DNA of 64,000 nucleotides from Isoetes taiwanensis (lineage: Eukaryota > Streptophyta > Lycopodiopsida > Isoetales > Isoetaceae): NCBI GenBank assembly GCA_021234155.1, contig JAJEKV010000008.1:10536740-10600739 (forward strand), in the 5' to 3' direction. The translations under genes were made by a program, and so were the position numbers. Each line of letters begins with the position of its first letter. Position 1 is the first letter of the stretch. This document shows positions 1-10,631 of the stretch, one piece after another. A model generated the notes under the pieces. That model ran no database searches. It saw only the letters and a list, made by a program, of their open reading frames with translations, and had not been told where the DNA came from.

Positions 1-2562
1 AATACCGGGATTTTTTTACTTGCATATCATTTCGGGGCCACTTGGCATATGTTTGAAAACCATGATTTTTCCCCGCCCCATGCATTAATCATGAATTTCC
101 GGATCATAAACACAAAGAAAAGCACAGATAAAAATCGGGTCTCGAAAAAAGGTGAAATCTTGGGGATGTGCAGCATGACGCGTTGCACACGCGAAGAGAA
201 AATGCACGGCAATAGAAGCACAAGCGAGAGGCATGAGGCGAGCCTCGGTAAATCAGAGCCAACCCCTTCCAGGAGTTTCCACCGGCTTCTTGGTGCGTCC
301 CTAGCTTCGGGCTGATGGAGCTAGCTTTGCTTCTCAGGTGGTCACATGTATACCACCTAGCAGATCCTAGTGCTGCTATTCTCACTTCAATCTTCTACCC
401 GGGCCTCGGGGGTGACCCCAAGTATCTTGTTCTCAAGCAGCTAGTCCAACCTTCGAAGGGGTGAGGGCGAGGCTGGACCCCACTCCGCAACTCTCCCAGA
501 AGGCGGCGCCAATGGATAGGAACATCCCCATTACCTAGGAGACCAAGTTTTTGTGGGTAGAAGACCACCCCCTCTCCAAGAAACGCCAAAGTAGGTCGTT
601 TACTACACACTTGTAGTCAATTGGCATGGAGGTGGATCTTTGAATACCTCCTAGTGGGGGTAAGTGATTGATCTTTTGGGAAAAAATGGTAGTGGAACTT
701 GTCCTCTAGGGTAATTTCGCGTTCAGGATGATGTGGAGAGGTCGGATCGCCATGGGGAACCTCCTCCATGCCCCAAAATCAGCAAAATGGTCTGGGTTCT
801 AGTCAAGGCCAAGGTGGCCATCCCAATAAAAATCGAGGGTCTAAAGCTCACCCCGAAATACCGGGATTTTCAGACGCTTGGGGCCACTTGGCAAAACGGT
901 GGCTGAAAACCATGATTTCAGGAAGGCCCATGTATTAATTTGAATTTCCGGAGCATAAACACAAAGAAAGCAAATGATAAAAATTCGGTTTCTATTTGCT
1001 TCTTGTTTTCTTGGCGGGATGTGCGACCATGTTCGAAGTGCACGCGAATAAAAATTCGCAATAGAAGCGTAAACCCTAGAGGCAATACGAGCTTCCGAGC
1101 CAACCCCTTCCGAGACCACCACCGGAGGTTAACGTCCTACTAGGTAGTGGAGGATCTTTGCTTGTCATGAGGTCAGTGTATACCACATTGAAGCCCTAGT
1201 GCTGCTATTCTCCCTAAAACTTCTTAGGTGGCCTCGGGGTGAACACAAGTATCTTGTTCTGAAGGGCTAGTCCAAAAATTTGAGGGATTGGACCCCCACT
1301 TGGGGATTTGACCGGGCTCGCCTAATGGACCGGAACTTCCCCATTACCTAGGGGACCAAGTTTCGTGGATGTGAAGACCACCCCCTCTCTTGGAAACGCC
1401 AAAAGTGTAAATTTACCACACACTTTGTAGGGTTTGGCATGGAGGTGGATGTTGAATACCTCCCTAGTGAGGGTAAGTGATTGATCTAATGGGAAAAGGG
1501 CCGTGGAACTTGTCCCCCTAGGGTAATTTCACATTTGAGATGACATGGAGGTCGGATGCGCCAATCCGGGGCCTCATCCATGCCCCAAAATCAAAAAACG
1601 TGGTCTAAACCCTTGCCGTGGGCCAACAACGGCCATCCCAATAAAAATCGAGGGTCTAAAACTCATCCGGAAATACCGGGGGATTTTCCTATACTCGGGG
1701 CCACTTGGCAAGCCAGCTGGCTGAAAACCATGATTTTTCCCCGCCCCATGCATTAATTATGAATTCCGGATCATAAACACAAAAGAAAAGCACGAGATAA
1801 AATCCGGGTCTCGAAAAAAAGGTGAAATCTTGGCGGGATGTGCGGCATGACGCTGCACACGAAAGAGAAAATGCACCGGCAATATATACGAGGCATGAGA
1901 CTCCTTCACAAGAAACCCCCTTGGGAGGCCACCGGAGGTGAACGCCCCACCGGGGTCCAGCTAGCTTCACCATCATCTGGTCACATGTATACCACCTAAA
2001 ATTTGCCAAGTGCTATTCTCAAATCTTCCAAAGATGGACATCTTTGGTTTTGACCCCAAGTCAAATCTTGTTCTTGCTTTAGTCCTTGGGGGCCATGTCC
2101 CCACTTGGGGTGCCAGAAGGTGGCATGCCAATGGACCCGGAACATCCCCATTACCTAGGAGACCAAGTTTTGGCATGTAAGACCACCCCTCTCCAAGAAA
2201 CGCCAAAGTAGGCATGTTGGACTACACACCTTGTAGTCAATTGGCATGGAGGTGGATGTGAATACCTCCTAGTGGGGGTAAGTGATTGATCCCCCGAAAA
2301 CCGGTAGTGGAACTTGTCCTCTAGGGTAATTTTGAGCCGCCTTGGCATGTGGAGAGAGGTCGGATCGCCAATCGGGCCCTCCTCCATGCCCCAAAATCGA
2401 AAACGCGTGGTCTAAACCCCCGCCAAGGCCAATGTTGGCCATCCCAATCAAAAATCGAGGGTCTAAAGCTCACCCGAAATACCGGGATTTTCCCTGAGCC
2501 TTGGGGCCATGTTGGCAAGCCGGCATATTTGAAAACCATGATTTTTCCCGGCCCCATGTATT
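1..2562. repeat. Three tandem copies of a ~0.81-0.86 kb unit plus a partial fourth
   Basis: The landmark AATACCGGG recurs at about 1, 857, 1672 and 2478, giving units of about 856, 815 and 806 bp. Other landmarks repeat in the same order in each unit: AAAACCATGATTT, ATAAACACAAA, CCCCATTACCTAGG, and a CTCTAGGGTAATTT-type block. The copies differ by many substitutions and short indels, and no reading frame is conserved among them, so I see satellite-like or nested-repeat DNA and no gene. The fourth copy breaks off where the 19-bp minisatellite begins. Confidence 0.85.
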
Positions 2563-2570
2563 AATTTGTT

Positions 2571-3775
2571 GGTATGTTGGGGCATGTTTGAGCACGTTGG
2601 AGCCTAGGTGGCATGTTTGAGCCATTTTGTCATGTTGCGCCTAGGTGGCATGTTTGAGCCACCTTGGCATGTTTGAGCCTAGGTGGCATGTTGGAGCCAC
2701 CTTGGCATGTGGGAACCACCTTGGCATGTTTGAGCCTAGGGTGGCATGTTTGAGCCACCTTGGCATGTTGGAGCCCATTGGCATGTTTGAGCCACCTTGG
2801 CATGTTTGAGCACGTTGGAGCCTAGGTGGCATGTTTGAGCCACCTTGGCATGTTGGAGCCACCTTGGCATGTTAGAGCCTAGGTGGCATGTTGGAGACCA
2901 CGTGGCATGTTTGAGCCACCTTGCCATGTTAGAGCCTAGGTGGCATGTTGGAGCCGTGTGGCATGCTTGAGCCACCTTGGCATGTTGGAGCCCGTGGCAT
3001 ATTTGAGCCACCTTGGCAAGTTGGAGCATAGGTGGCATGTTAGGAGCCCCGTGGCATGTTTGAGCATGTTGGAGCCTAGGTGGCATGTTGGAGCCACCTT
3101 GGCACGTGGCATGTTGGAGCCCACGTGGCATGTTTGAGCCTAGGTGGCATGTTAGAGCCCGCGGTGGCATGTTGGAGCCTAGGTGGCATGTTTGAGCCAA
3201 CTTGGCATATTTAAGCCTAGGTGGCATGTTGTGAGCCACCTTGGCATGTTGGAGCCTAGGTGGCATGGTGGAGCCCATGTGGCATGTTTGAGCCACCTTG
3301 GCATGTTTGAGCCTAGGTGGCATGTTGGAGCCTAGGTGGCATGTTTTAGCCCACCTTGGCATGTTTGAGCCACCTGGCATGTTTGAGCCTAGGTGGCATG
3401 TTGGGAGCCTAGGTGGCATGTTTGAGCCACCTTGGCATGTTTGAGCCTAGGTGGCATGATGGAGCCACCTTGGCATGTTGGAGCCTAAGTGAGCCTGCAT
3501 GGCATGTTTGAGCCTATGTGGCATGTTTGAGCCACCTAGGAATGTTGGAGCCTAGGTGGCATGTTGGAGCCCACGTGGCATATTTGAGCCACCTTGGCAA
3601 GTTGGAGCATAGGTGGCATGTTGGAGCCTGCGTGGCATGTTTGAGCACGTTGGAGCCTAGGTGGCATGTTTGAGCCATTTTGTCATGTTGGAGCCTAGGT
3701 GGCATGTTGGAGCCACCTTGGCATGTTTGAGCCTAGGTGGCATGTTAGAGCCACCTTGGCATGTTGGTGCCCACG
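2571..3775. repeat. 19-bp minisatellite with alternating monomers
   Basis: About 60 degenerate monomers of 19 bp alternate between two variants, GGCATGTTTGAGCCACCTT and GGCATGTTGGAGCCTAGGT, so the higher-order unit is roughly 38 bp. Because 19 is not a multiple of three and the monomer lacks stops on the minus strand, long spurious minus-strand ORFs arise. A short inverted copy of the same family lies near 49.06-49.20 kb. Confidence 0.95.
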
Positions 3776-3779
3776 TTAT

Positions 3780-4545
3780 GCAAAAATAGGTGTTAAGTAA
3801 TTGAAGTAGTTGAAGTAACTTGTGTTACATGGAATACTAGTATAAGAACATGTGATGCGTGCACGTGCATCACATGTAGCAAATCAAGTACTACGTCCTA
3901 CCAATATAAAGACCCGTGATATGGAAGGATAGGACATGTAGAGAATCAAGTACTCTTTTCCTACTTCTATAAAGACATGTGAGAATAGAAGTATTACACA
4001 TGTCGTAATTCATGTATTCTTTCCTACAATGCCTTAGCAAATAAAAGTACTGGTCCTACTACTATAAAGACATGTGACATGGAAGCATATGACATGTAGA
4101 GAATCAAGAAAGACATGTGACAATAGAAGTATTACACATGTCGTAATTCATGTATTCTTTCCTACAATGCCTTAGCAAATAAAGTACTCTGTCCTACTAC
4201 TATAAAGACATGTGAATGGAAGTATAGGACATGTAGAGAATCAAATATTCTTTCCTACATCTATAAAGACATGTGACAATAGAATTATTAGACATGTAGA
4301 AATTCAAGTACTCTTTCCTACAGTGGATTGTATTATAAAATGACATGTCACAATAGAAGAAACTACAAAACAACAGTGGATGTTTTAGTCCACTGAAAAA
4401 AGAACACCATTATCGAACAAAACCATACCTTCACAAATCCACATGTAGGATTCTTTGAAAACAGGACATGTAGACCTATCAAAACTGATGTTTTCAACAG
4501 TGGACCAAAAACCGGGGTGAGTGTGGATGTTTCTGGGACTTTAGC
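3780..4545. repeat. ACATGT-rich degenerate repeats
   Basis: The stretch holds imperfect repeats built on CTATAAAGACATGTGA, ACATGTAGAGAATCAA and CATGTATTCTTTCCTAC. A segment of about 100 bp near 3970-4080 is duplicated near 4116-4213. It ends near 4535 with GTGGACCAAAAACCGGGGTG, which resembles the terminus of the A/C-rich repeat at 53.3 kb. I see no gene. It may be a separate non-autonomous element that bounds element A on its left. Confidence 0.6.
3848..3877. repeat. Inverted repeat with 11-bp perfect arms
   Basis: ACATGTGATGC and its reverse complement GCATCACATGT are separated by 8 bp, at the left of the ACATGT-rich repeat block. It could form a hairpin. No function is evident. Confidence 0.7.
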
Positions 4546-4575
4546 ATCCAAATAGTAAAGTTTGTGTCAGAAATC

Positions 4576-6810
4576 TCACTTGTGCAATTCCTTTGACATT
4601 TCTTCTAGGCTAAAATCCTTATCGACAATTTTTTGGAGTAGTTGCTCCAGAAGCTCTGTGTCGGAGAAGCCCTGCATTTCACGCCAGACGGTAATGGTCA
4701 TTTCTTTTTTGGGCACGTCGGAGGTTTTCTTCTTGACTGTCTCTTTGCCCTTGCTCTTTAACTCCCCTCGTTCGAACATTGTAAATATCTCGTCCTGGAG
4801 TTCCCAAATCTGTTCAAGAAGATTTCATGTCAGATAGTTGTTTTGCTATTCTGGAATACGTTTTGTGCTTACCTTGCTATCTCTAAAAGCTAACTGGAAC
4901 CAGTTATCGTGGCCAATAAGAGACTGCCTTTTATTGGCCTCGTCATATTTCAGGCAGCATTCAATGGCACACGCCTCCTTCAGCTCCAAGGAAAAAGCTG
5001 GCTTCTTTAGGTCCTCACCGTACTTTTCCTTAAAAATTATGTACTCCCTGTGCATAAACCGGATCTTGTCGACGAAGCTCATCTTCAGTTTGTACTCGTT
5101 GTCAGCATTGTGAGTGTTGGCAACGATTTTTGCTTCTTCATCGGTAAGACCACAGTAAACAGCGCAGAGGACGGAGAGGTACCTTGGGTTCTTCTTCTCT
5201 TTGTAAAGTTGCCTTCTTGCCTTGAATCTATGATTTCCTCCCAAGACGTAGTGAGTGTAGGTGTCAGCGTTTTCTCTGTCATAGTCCTGGGGGGTTTTGC
5301 ACTGCTCCCTGTCAACAAGGACAACTATTGGGGCCACATGAGCATTTGGATTGCTCCTTATTATGTCCTTCAGGTTCCTCAAGTGATCGGCATAAATCTT
5401 GCGAACCTGAAGTGGCCTCTCACCAGCTTCATTTTTCGGTGGAAGCTTCATTGATGTGTGGCAAATAAATGACACCTTGCACAAACTTGTGCAGGTTAAT
5501 CTCTTCCATTTTCTCAGATGTTTTATCAATCCTTTTTTCTTTGATGGCAACACCAGGTGCTTTGCCCTTTCCCTTCTTCTTCTTGGGTTCATCAGGAGCA
5601 TCTTCTGTTGCAATTAAAGCCGTTTTCCTTTTTTTAGGCTCTTTAGCAGCTATGGTTTGCCTCTGTTTCTTTGGCGGTGGTAATGGTGGCTGCTCTTCCG
5701 ACCCTGATGGACTGCTCGCAGACCCTGCTAGACTCCCTGATGGACTCGGTTGATCTTCCTCTTCCGCCTGCTCTGACTCGTTGTGGGCGAAGTCTTCGCT
5801 CTGTGTGCTTCGGACGTCGTTGATAATGGCACAGAGCGTTCTCTTGTTGATGTAGTGAGAAACATACCTGTAAAGTGCCGGTGGGTTCACTTTGACCAAT
5901 CTAAAGTAGGCTTCATCAACATGAATAAATCCTTGGGATGTCGCAAAGGATAGTCTGCCTCGTTGTCCCGACTCCCCAGCTATTTCACTAACGGCTTGTA
6001 TGGTGCCCATGCAAACAAACTCTCTGTCATCGTACCTTTTAGCAGGACTCCGACAAACATGCAAGAAAGTAAGGGTGTTGTACTTTCCAGATGTTCCCCT
6101 TGTGAAGAACCACTACGTTTGAGGGTTTTCGTAAATCGCAGGCGCAGCATCGTCTTCAACCCTTCTTTGTGGGTGCGGTTTCTGGGAAAACTTGATGGGC
6201 TTCTTCTGATGTTTCTTGCTGCCGTCTTGCCTGTACACATTGTGTGTAAACACGACTTTTTTAGATAAAACACTGGCATAAAACTATTCCAGAATACAAA
6301 TAGCCTTAAACAAAAGACAAAAAGAGTAAAAAAACAGGACAAAAAGGCCAAACCAACAATGCGTTCTTGACAAAAAAAACAGGCTAAAACAAGTCTAAAA
6401 AGCGGAAATAAAGCCTAAAATACACGAGAAAAGTCGACATAATTGTCCTTTTAAAACCTAAAGTCATGAACGTGTATTCCGGAATACACTTTACCCTTTC
6501 GAAGGCGTAAAAGTGTATTCCGAATACACTTTTCGACACACTAAAGGCGGAAGTGTATTGGGAATACACTTTTCGCCTTCCGTTAAGAAGGCGGAAGTGT
6601 ATTCCGGAATACACTTCCGCCTTCAGCTTTCCGGAATACACTTCCGCCTTCAGCCTTCCGGAATACACTTCCGCCTTCAGCCTTCAAGCGAAGGCGGAAG
6701 TGTATTCCGGAATACACTTTCGCCTTCACGCGAAGGCGGAAGTGTATTCCGGAATAAGGAATGAACTTAGAAATGATTGTACGTTGTACTTTTGTTGCTC
6801 ACCTGTCCAT
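4576..6810 (-). pseudogene. ParB/sulfiredoxin-like domain protein of element A, three exons, damaged
   Basis: Model: exon 1 is 6803-6810 (ATGGACAG), exon 2 is 4873-6230, exon 3 is 4576-4809. The introns are GT-AG, 6231-6802 (572 bp) and 4810-4872 (63 bp), and both junctions keep phase. The N-terminal half is basic, then acidic/Ser-Pro-rich and Lys-rich, followed by a ParB-N-like domain. That domain shows a PIVVLVD strand, the box GGNHRFKA (codons for GGNHR at 5227-5241) and the LTDEEAKIVANTHN helix typical of the fold. Known ParB/Srx proteins use this box for nucleotide or DNA chemistry. The tail contains GFSDTELLEQLLQKI, which aligns with GMSNAEVSQLLDEIL in the element B protein. Damage: an in-frame TAG at 6113-6115, and a one-base frameshift near 5445, just before the ParB domain. 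The TAG might instead be part of an unrecognised intron. A membrane role is not suggested. The fold call is by eye. Confidence 0.6.
6472..6756. repeat. Palindrome array of element A (8 sites), inside intron 1 of the ParB-like gene
   Basis: The core is the perfect 18-bp palindrome GTGTATTCCGGAATACAC. Full or near-full sites lie at 6472-6489, 6513-6529 (one base short), 6553-6569 (GGG centre, one base short), 6597-6614 and 6700-6717. Half-truncated sites are centred near 6632 and 6660, and one at 6742-6756 lacks its last bases. Several are extended by GAAGGCGGAA on one side and its complement on the other, giving up to about 38 bp of dyad symmetry. Centre-to-centre spacing is about 40, 40, 44, 27, 27, 49 and 42 bp. 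Confidence 0.95.
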
Positions 6811-6994
6811 GTCTTCCTATGCGGATCGGAATACAGTCCCTGAATATTATATTCGAGGCCGGTACGCTTAATTTGAGCTCGAGAGATCGAATGTGAACCC
6901 GGAAGGCGCCAAAATTTCCTTTTAAAGGTACGTTTTTCGTCTTGCTCGTATTCTATGTGAAGTAGAATACATTTAGCTTTACTGTTCTGCTCGA

Positions 6995-7082
6995 GTGTAT
7001 TCCGGAATAGCTTTTAGTTTGCCTTTCACTTAATTGTTACGGAAACTTTTACTTGTACTAGGCGGCCTTGTATTCGGGAATA
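6995..7082. promoter_or_regulatory. Two extra palindrome copies upstream of the element A transposase gene
   Basis: GTGTATTCCGGAATA lies at 6995-7009 and GTATTCGGGAATA near 7070-7082, about 60-150 bp before the transposase start at 7143. They are copies of the intron-1 motif, and their position suggests operator-like control of the divergent genes. That role is inference. A degenerate copy, TATTCTGGAATAC, also sits inside intron 2 of the ParB-like gene near 4847-4859, and another, TATTCCAGAATAC, near 6285-6297. Confidence 0.55.
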
Positions 7083-7142
7083 AGAAAAGCTCTGCAGTAG
7101 AGAACATTTCTCAAATCTCTACACTGTTTTGTAGTTGTTAAG

Positions 7143-10100
7143 ATGACAAACCACTTCGTGAACAAACTTCCACCACCTTTCGTTGTCTCAAGCTCTTCTA
7201 GTTCTGAGGACATGCTCGGGAACAACGTCTTTTCTTCTGAAGAGCGGTATTCTCCGACTCCTACCTCTAATTCATCGTTGTTGCTTCTCGAAGAGACACC
7301 AAGTCCAGCACGTAACAGACTTCCACCACCCTTCCAACCGTCACCAAGTCCAGTAGACGTGACACTGGGATCTCCTTCCAAAGCATCACCACCAGTTCGG
7401 AGCATGCTGCCACCACCCTTCGTTCCATCCCCCGGACCTACACATGCTCCACAACAACAGGTGCTCAAGAACAAGCTACCCCCCTTTGTAGTTTAAGCCC
7501 CTTCGTGCAAACATACAAGGAACACAGAAAACACAGAAGACTGTGACATTCACTACAATTTCTCTCACCAAGACTTCACTACAAATGAGGACGATGTTGC
7601 AGCATGTACTCCTCTTCACACAACGGTTGTGACACATGGATTTGCAGAATTCCAGTCCGCTCTAAAGGAGATGTTTGCAAGAACTCCTTTTCAAGATGGT
7701 ACAAGAACAGCTGATGCCACAACCTCTTATGGGCCATCACCATCCTTTAATACTGTACTACCGCCTTTTTCGGGAACAACTTCACGTGGTCTGTTTTCCT
7801 CTACAAATACACCAATCAGGAGAGAGGAGGTTACCCCTAGAGTAGAAGTTTCATCAGAAGATGATGACACCAACGAGGAACAAGGAGATTACATGTTCTC
7901 CAGCCAATCTTCAAAGAAATTCAAGGTGGATTTTAGTTTGAGAGCATGCTCCTCTGTAAGAAGAAGAAACCTTATGGATGAACAGAAAATGAGAAGGCTC
8001 CTGAGAACTAAATGCTGCTCTTTGGGTTGCATCAACAGATTTAACATGGCAAAACTACGAGCAATTAGAGATAACTACAGTTCAATGACATTGGCAGACC
8101 AGAATGCCTACTTAGCTTATCATGTAAGACCAGACCGCAACACCTTCTTGCACTACATTAACCGTGAACAAGTCTGCCAAAAATGCTTCATGGTTGTCCA
8201 CCGTCTAGGGTCCACAAGAATGTCTCGAATACACAAAAGACTGGACAAAAACCCAGCAATTGATGATCACTGTGGACCAAGAAGAGTTGTAACTATGCAT
8301 GCCCTGGCTGCTGTTACATGGATGGAGAAATATTTTAGAGAGACATGCGAAAAGTTGCCTAATAGCAACATGTATCATCTCACAGACAACATTACTGCCT
8401 TGTGAAAATTCCAAGGAGACATAGAATGTCTGTTTGCTCGAGATGTGCAGAATTAAAAAGTCAACGAGAAACTGCAAAGACAGAGGTCGAAAGAAGTAAG
8501 CTCATGTCCTCCATCCTAACACTTGCTTTGAAGAAAAAGTTGTAACCTAATTTCTTTTACAGACATTGTGCAACAGAATCTTGCCAGACATCGTGAACAA
8601 CAAGCAGCAGAGAGAAGAAAGCTCGCCAAACATAGAAAAAAAGCTCTCGAACGTCCACTAGAATATATGTCCATTGTAATTGATGGAATGGATAAAAAAA
8701 AGACAACTCTACCCCATTTCCTAAATATTCCAAAAGATGTGCCAGAGGAATGTTTTGTTAAAGTCCACCTTGTAGGAGCCATGGTCTTTAAAGGAAGTCT
8801 AAAGTGCAAAGTATTTTTGACGTATCCAAACTTGCATGGTGACCCAAACCTGACAATTACAATCCTTAATAAGGTCCTGTGCGAGCAAGAGCAACTACCA
8901 CATGTGCTCTACTTGCAACTTGACAACACTACAAGAGAGAACAAGAATCAAACACTCTTTGCTTATTGTGCTATGCTAGTGGAGCTAAGGATCTTCAGAA
9001 AAGTAAAGCTCGGATTTTTACTTGTAGGGCACACCCATGATCAGATTGACCAGATGTTCAGCAGATTTTCTGTTTGTCTTCCTACTTTAGTTCGAGTCAT
9101 TGAAGATTCTTACACTCCTGTTCCAGTGGTCGAGCTTCTTAAAGAGACTGCAGACTTTAGAGAGTTTGTTTTTCCTCAACGTTCAGATAGAGAACTGGCT
9201 GTGAACAAGTTGAATGATCTTACCTTTCAACATCACATCAAGTTCTACTTGAAGGATGGACAAAGCTTCTTACAGGGGAAGAAGTACACCACAACTAAGG
9301 ATTGGAGTCCAGCAGAGGGATTGCACTTCCTCAAATTTGTTCCAGTCCATTGCCTCATAGAGCGTGCTGAGCAACTTCCTCTCAAAAATCCTAAGGAGTC
9401 CAAGCAGAAGAAAAGTACCCCATTGACATCCTTAAAAGCCATTGAAAATGGCATTTCCTCGGGCTTCAAGTACTTCTCAGAAGAAGATCAAATGTGGTGG
9501 AGAAATTTCTTTCTTGACCAGAAAGAGGTCACACAAAATCTAACTCTAAGAATGTTGCAAGAACCGTTTCAATGGCCTGATACCTTCCATCAACCCCAGA
9601 ACCAAACAGGTCCAAGCAATGCTACAGTAGCACCTGCAGCAGAGGAAGACGAGGACCGAGTCATGTACCTTGGACCAAGACGTAGGAATGAGCCTCAAGG
9701 CAATATCACGGAAATTGCCAAAGGTATGCTGATTGCTCTTCCAACTGAGGAAGATGACAAAGGTCGACCCTTTTGGATAGCAAAAGTTCTTGACACAGTC
9801 AAGGAGGAAGGCTTAGTAACTAAGCTCAAGATTCACTGGCTGGTGACACGTTCAGAAAATGCTTTTGAAGGTAGGCATGAATTAGAAATGAGAAGTCAAG
9901 GAAAAGGGAAGAAGTCTAAGAAAGTGGGTTGTAGGGATGTGCTGAACTTGAATGATGTGACTATATTATGCTATGATTTCAAATTGAAATCAGACAATCG
10001 TCTACGCCAAAAAACTGTTAATTTGCTTAAAAAGGCTTGTAATTACGAGGAAGGGATGAAAAAGGGCGTGGTGGTGGCAATGCTTCACCATCTGTTGATA

Positions 10101-10234
10101 GTGATGAGGAAGACAACTCAAGCACTTCCTCGAGTGACAGTGAAAGAAGTGAAGGAGATGAGGATGGCATAAATGAATATGATGACGTCCTCGATCCCTC
10201 CTTCATCACTCCTCACACTTTTGCACATAACTGA
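7143..10234 (+). pseudogene. DUF7869-type DDE-like transposase of element A, damaged
   Basis: The start ATG at 7143 opens a Pro/Ser-rich N-terminus with repeated LPPPF motifs. A Cys cluster follows (KCCSLGC about 8010-8035; QVCQKCF about 8170-8190), then CSRCAEL, and a 67-bp GT-AG intron at 8496-8562 whose phase matches. The core has IDGMDKKKT (Asp codons 8682 and 8691), LYLQLDN (Asp codon 8922) with ENKNQ after it, and GHTHDQID (9030-9050). This is a plausible D-D-D/E RNase-H-like triad. The C-terminus has a region (GRPFWIAKVL ... KIHWLV, about 9755-9845) resembling small beta-barrel chromatin readers, then an acidic Ser-rich tail. Damage: in-frame TAA at 7494-7496, a one-base shift near 8402, and another near 10050, after which the tail runs to the stop at 10232-10234. 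The family name is from memory and its transposase activity is inference. Confidence 0.65.
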
Positions 10235-10599
10235 AGTCTTAGAAAAAGATCAGAATTTTGCATGTGAATATGAAGATTTTATCTTCAAATTTTGAGAATA
10301 CTACAATATCGCCATGAGACTTTACTTCAATTTTTTGTTAAATATTTTATCCTTTGAAATTAGAGTTTCTCTCTAAAAACATACTCAAGAACATTCTATT
10401 TGCTCTGAAAAGTGTCACTTTAAAAAGGTCAATATTTTCATTCCACGAAAAAACTAGTCATTTGGGTGGGGGGGGGGGGGGGGAGGGGGGTCAAAATTGA
10501 ATTTCATGCAACCTTTTTTTTTACTTCATTTTACCCCCTTTTTTGTGAAAAAGGGAATCTTTTAGGAATATTCCTTTTGCTCTCGTTTAAATGATTTGC
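10235..10599. other. Intergenic stretch with a poly-G tract
   Basis: The sequence is AT-rich with no gene visible. A G-homopolymer tract broken once each by T and A spans about 10464-10490, and AGGAATATTCCT, a 12-bp palindrome, lies near 10563. The right end of element A and the 5' end of LINE-1 must lie here, but I cannot place either exactly. Confidence 0.6.
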
Positions 10600-10631
10600 T
10601 CCCGTTTAATAAGCAATCTTGTTTTAATAGA

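Larger units (their letters stand above)
4545..10234. mobile_element. Element A: putative DNA transposon with ParB-like and DUF7869-type genes
   Basis: Two divergent genes flank a palindrome-rich centre: a spliced ParB-like gene on the minus strand (4576-6810) and a DUF7869-type transposase-like gene on the plus strand (7143-10234). The gene pair, its orientation and a palindrome cluster in intron 1 of the ParB-like gene all recur in element B with quite different sequence, which argues for a mobile unit and against unrelated neighbours. I could not find terminal inverted repeats or a target-site duplication by eye, so the outer limits given are simply the gene limits. Both genes carry damage, so this copy is probably non-autonomous. 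Confidence 0.6.

Noticed and set aside
2736-3419. 227-codon minus-strand ORF rich in MPRWLKHAT-like repeats
   Set aside because: It is a by-product of a 19-bp minisatellite whose monomer lacks stop codons on that strand; several frames are open together.
4363-4551. 62-codon minus-strand ORF just beyond the element A ParB-like gene
   Set aside because: It lies in ACATGT-rich degenerate repeats and shows no similarity to the methylase-like part of element B.
5980-6351. 123-codon minus-strand ORF with a hydrophobic start
   Set aside because: It overlaps exon 2 of the ParB-like gene in another frame, and its start lies in the predicted intron 1. Splice phases support the other frame.
8928-8940. 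CACTACAAGAGAG as a CACTA terminus
   Set aside because: It lies within the conserved QLDN-TTRENKN coding motif of the element A transposase and lacks subterminal repeats.
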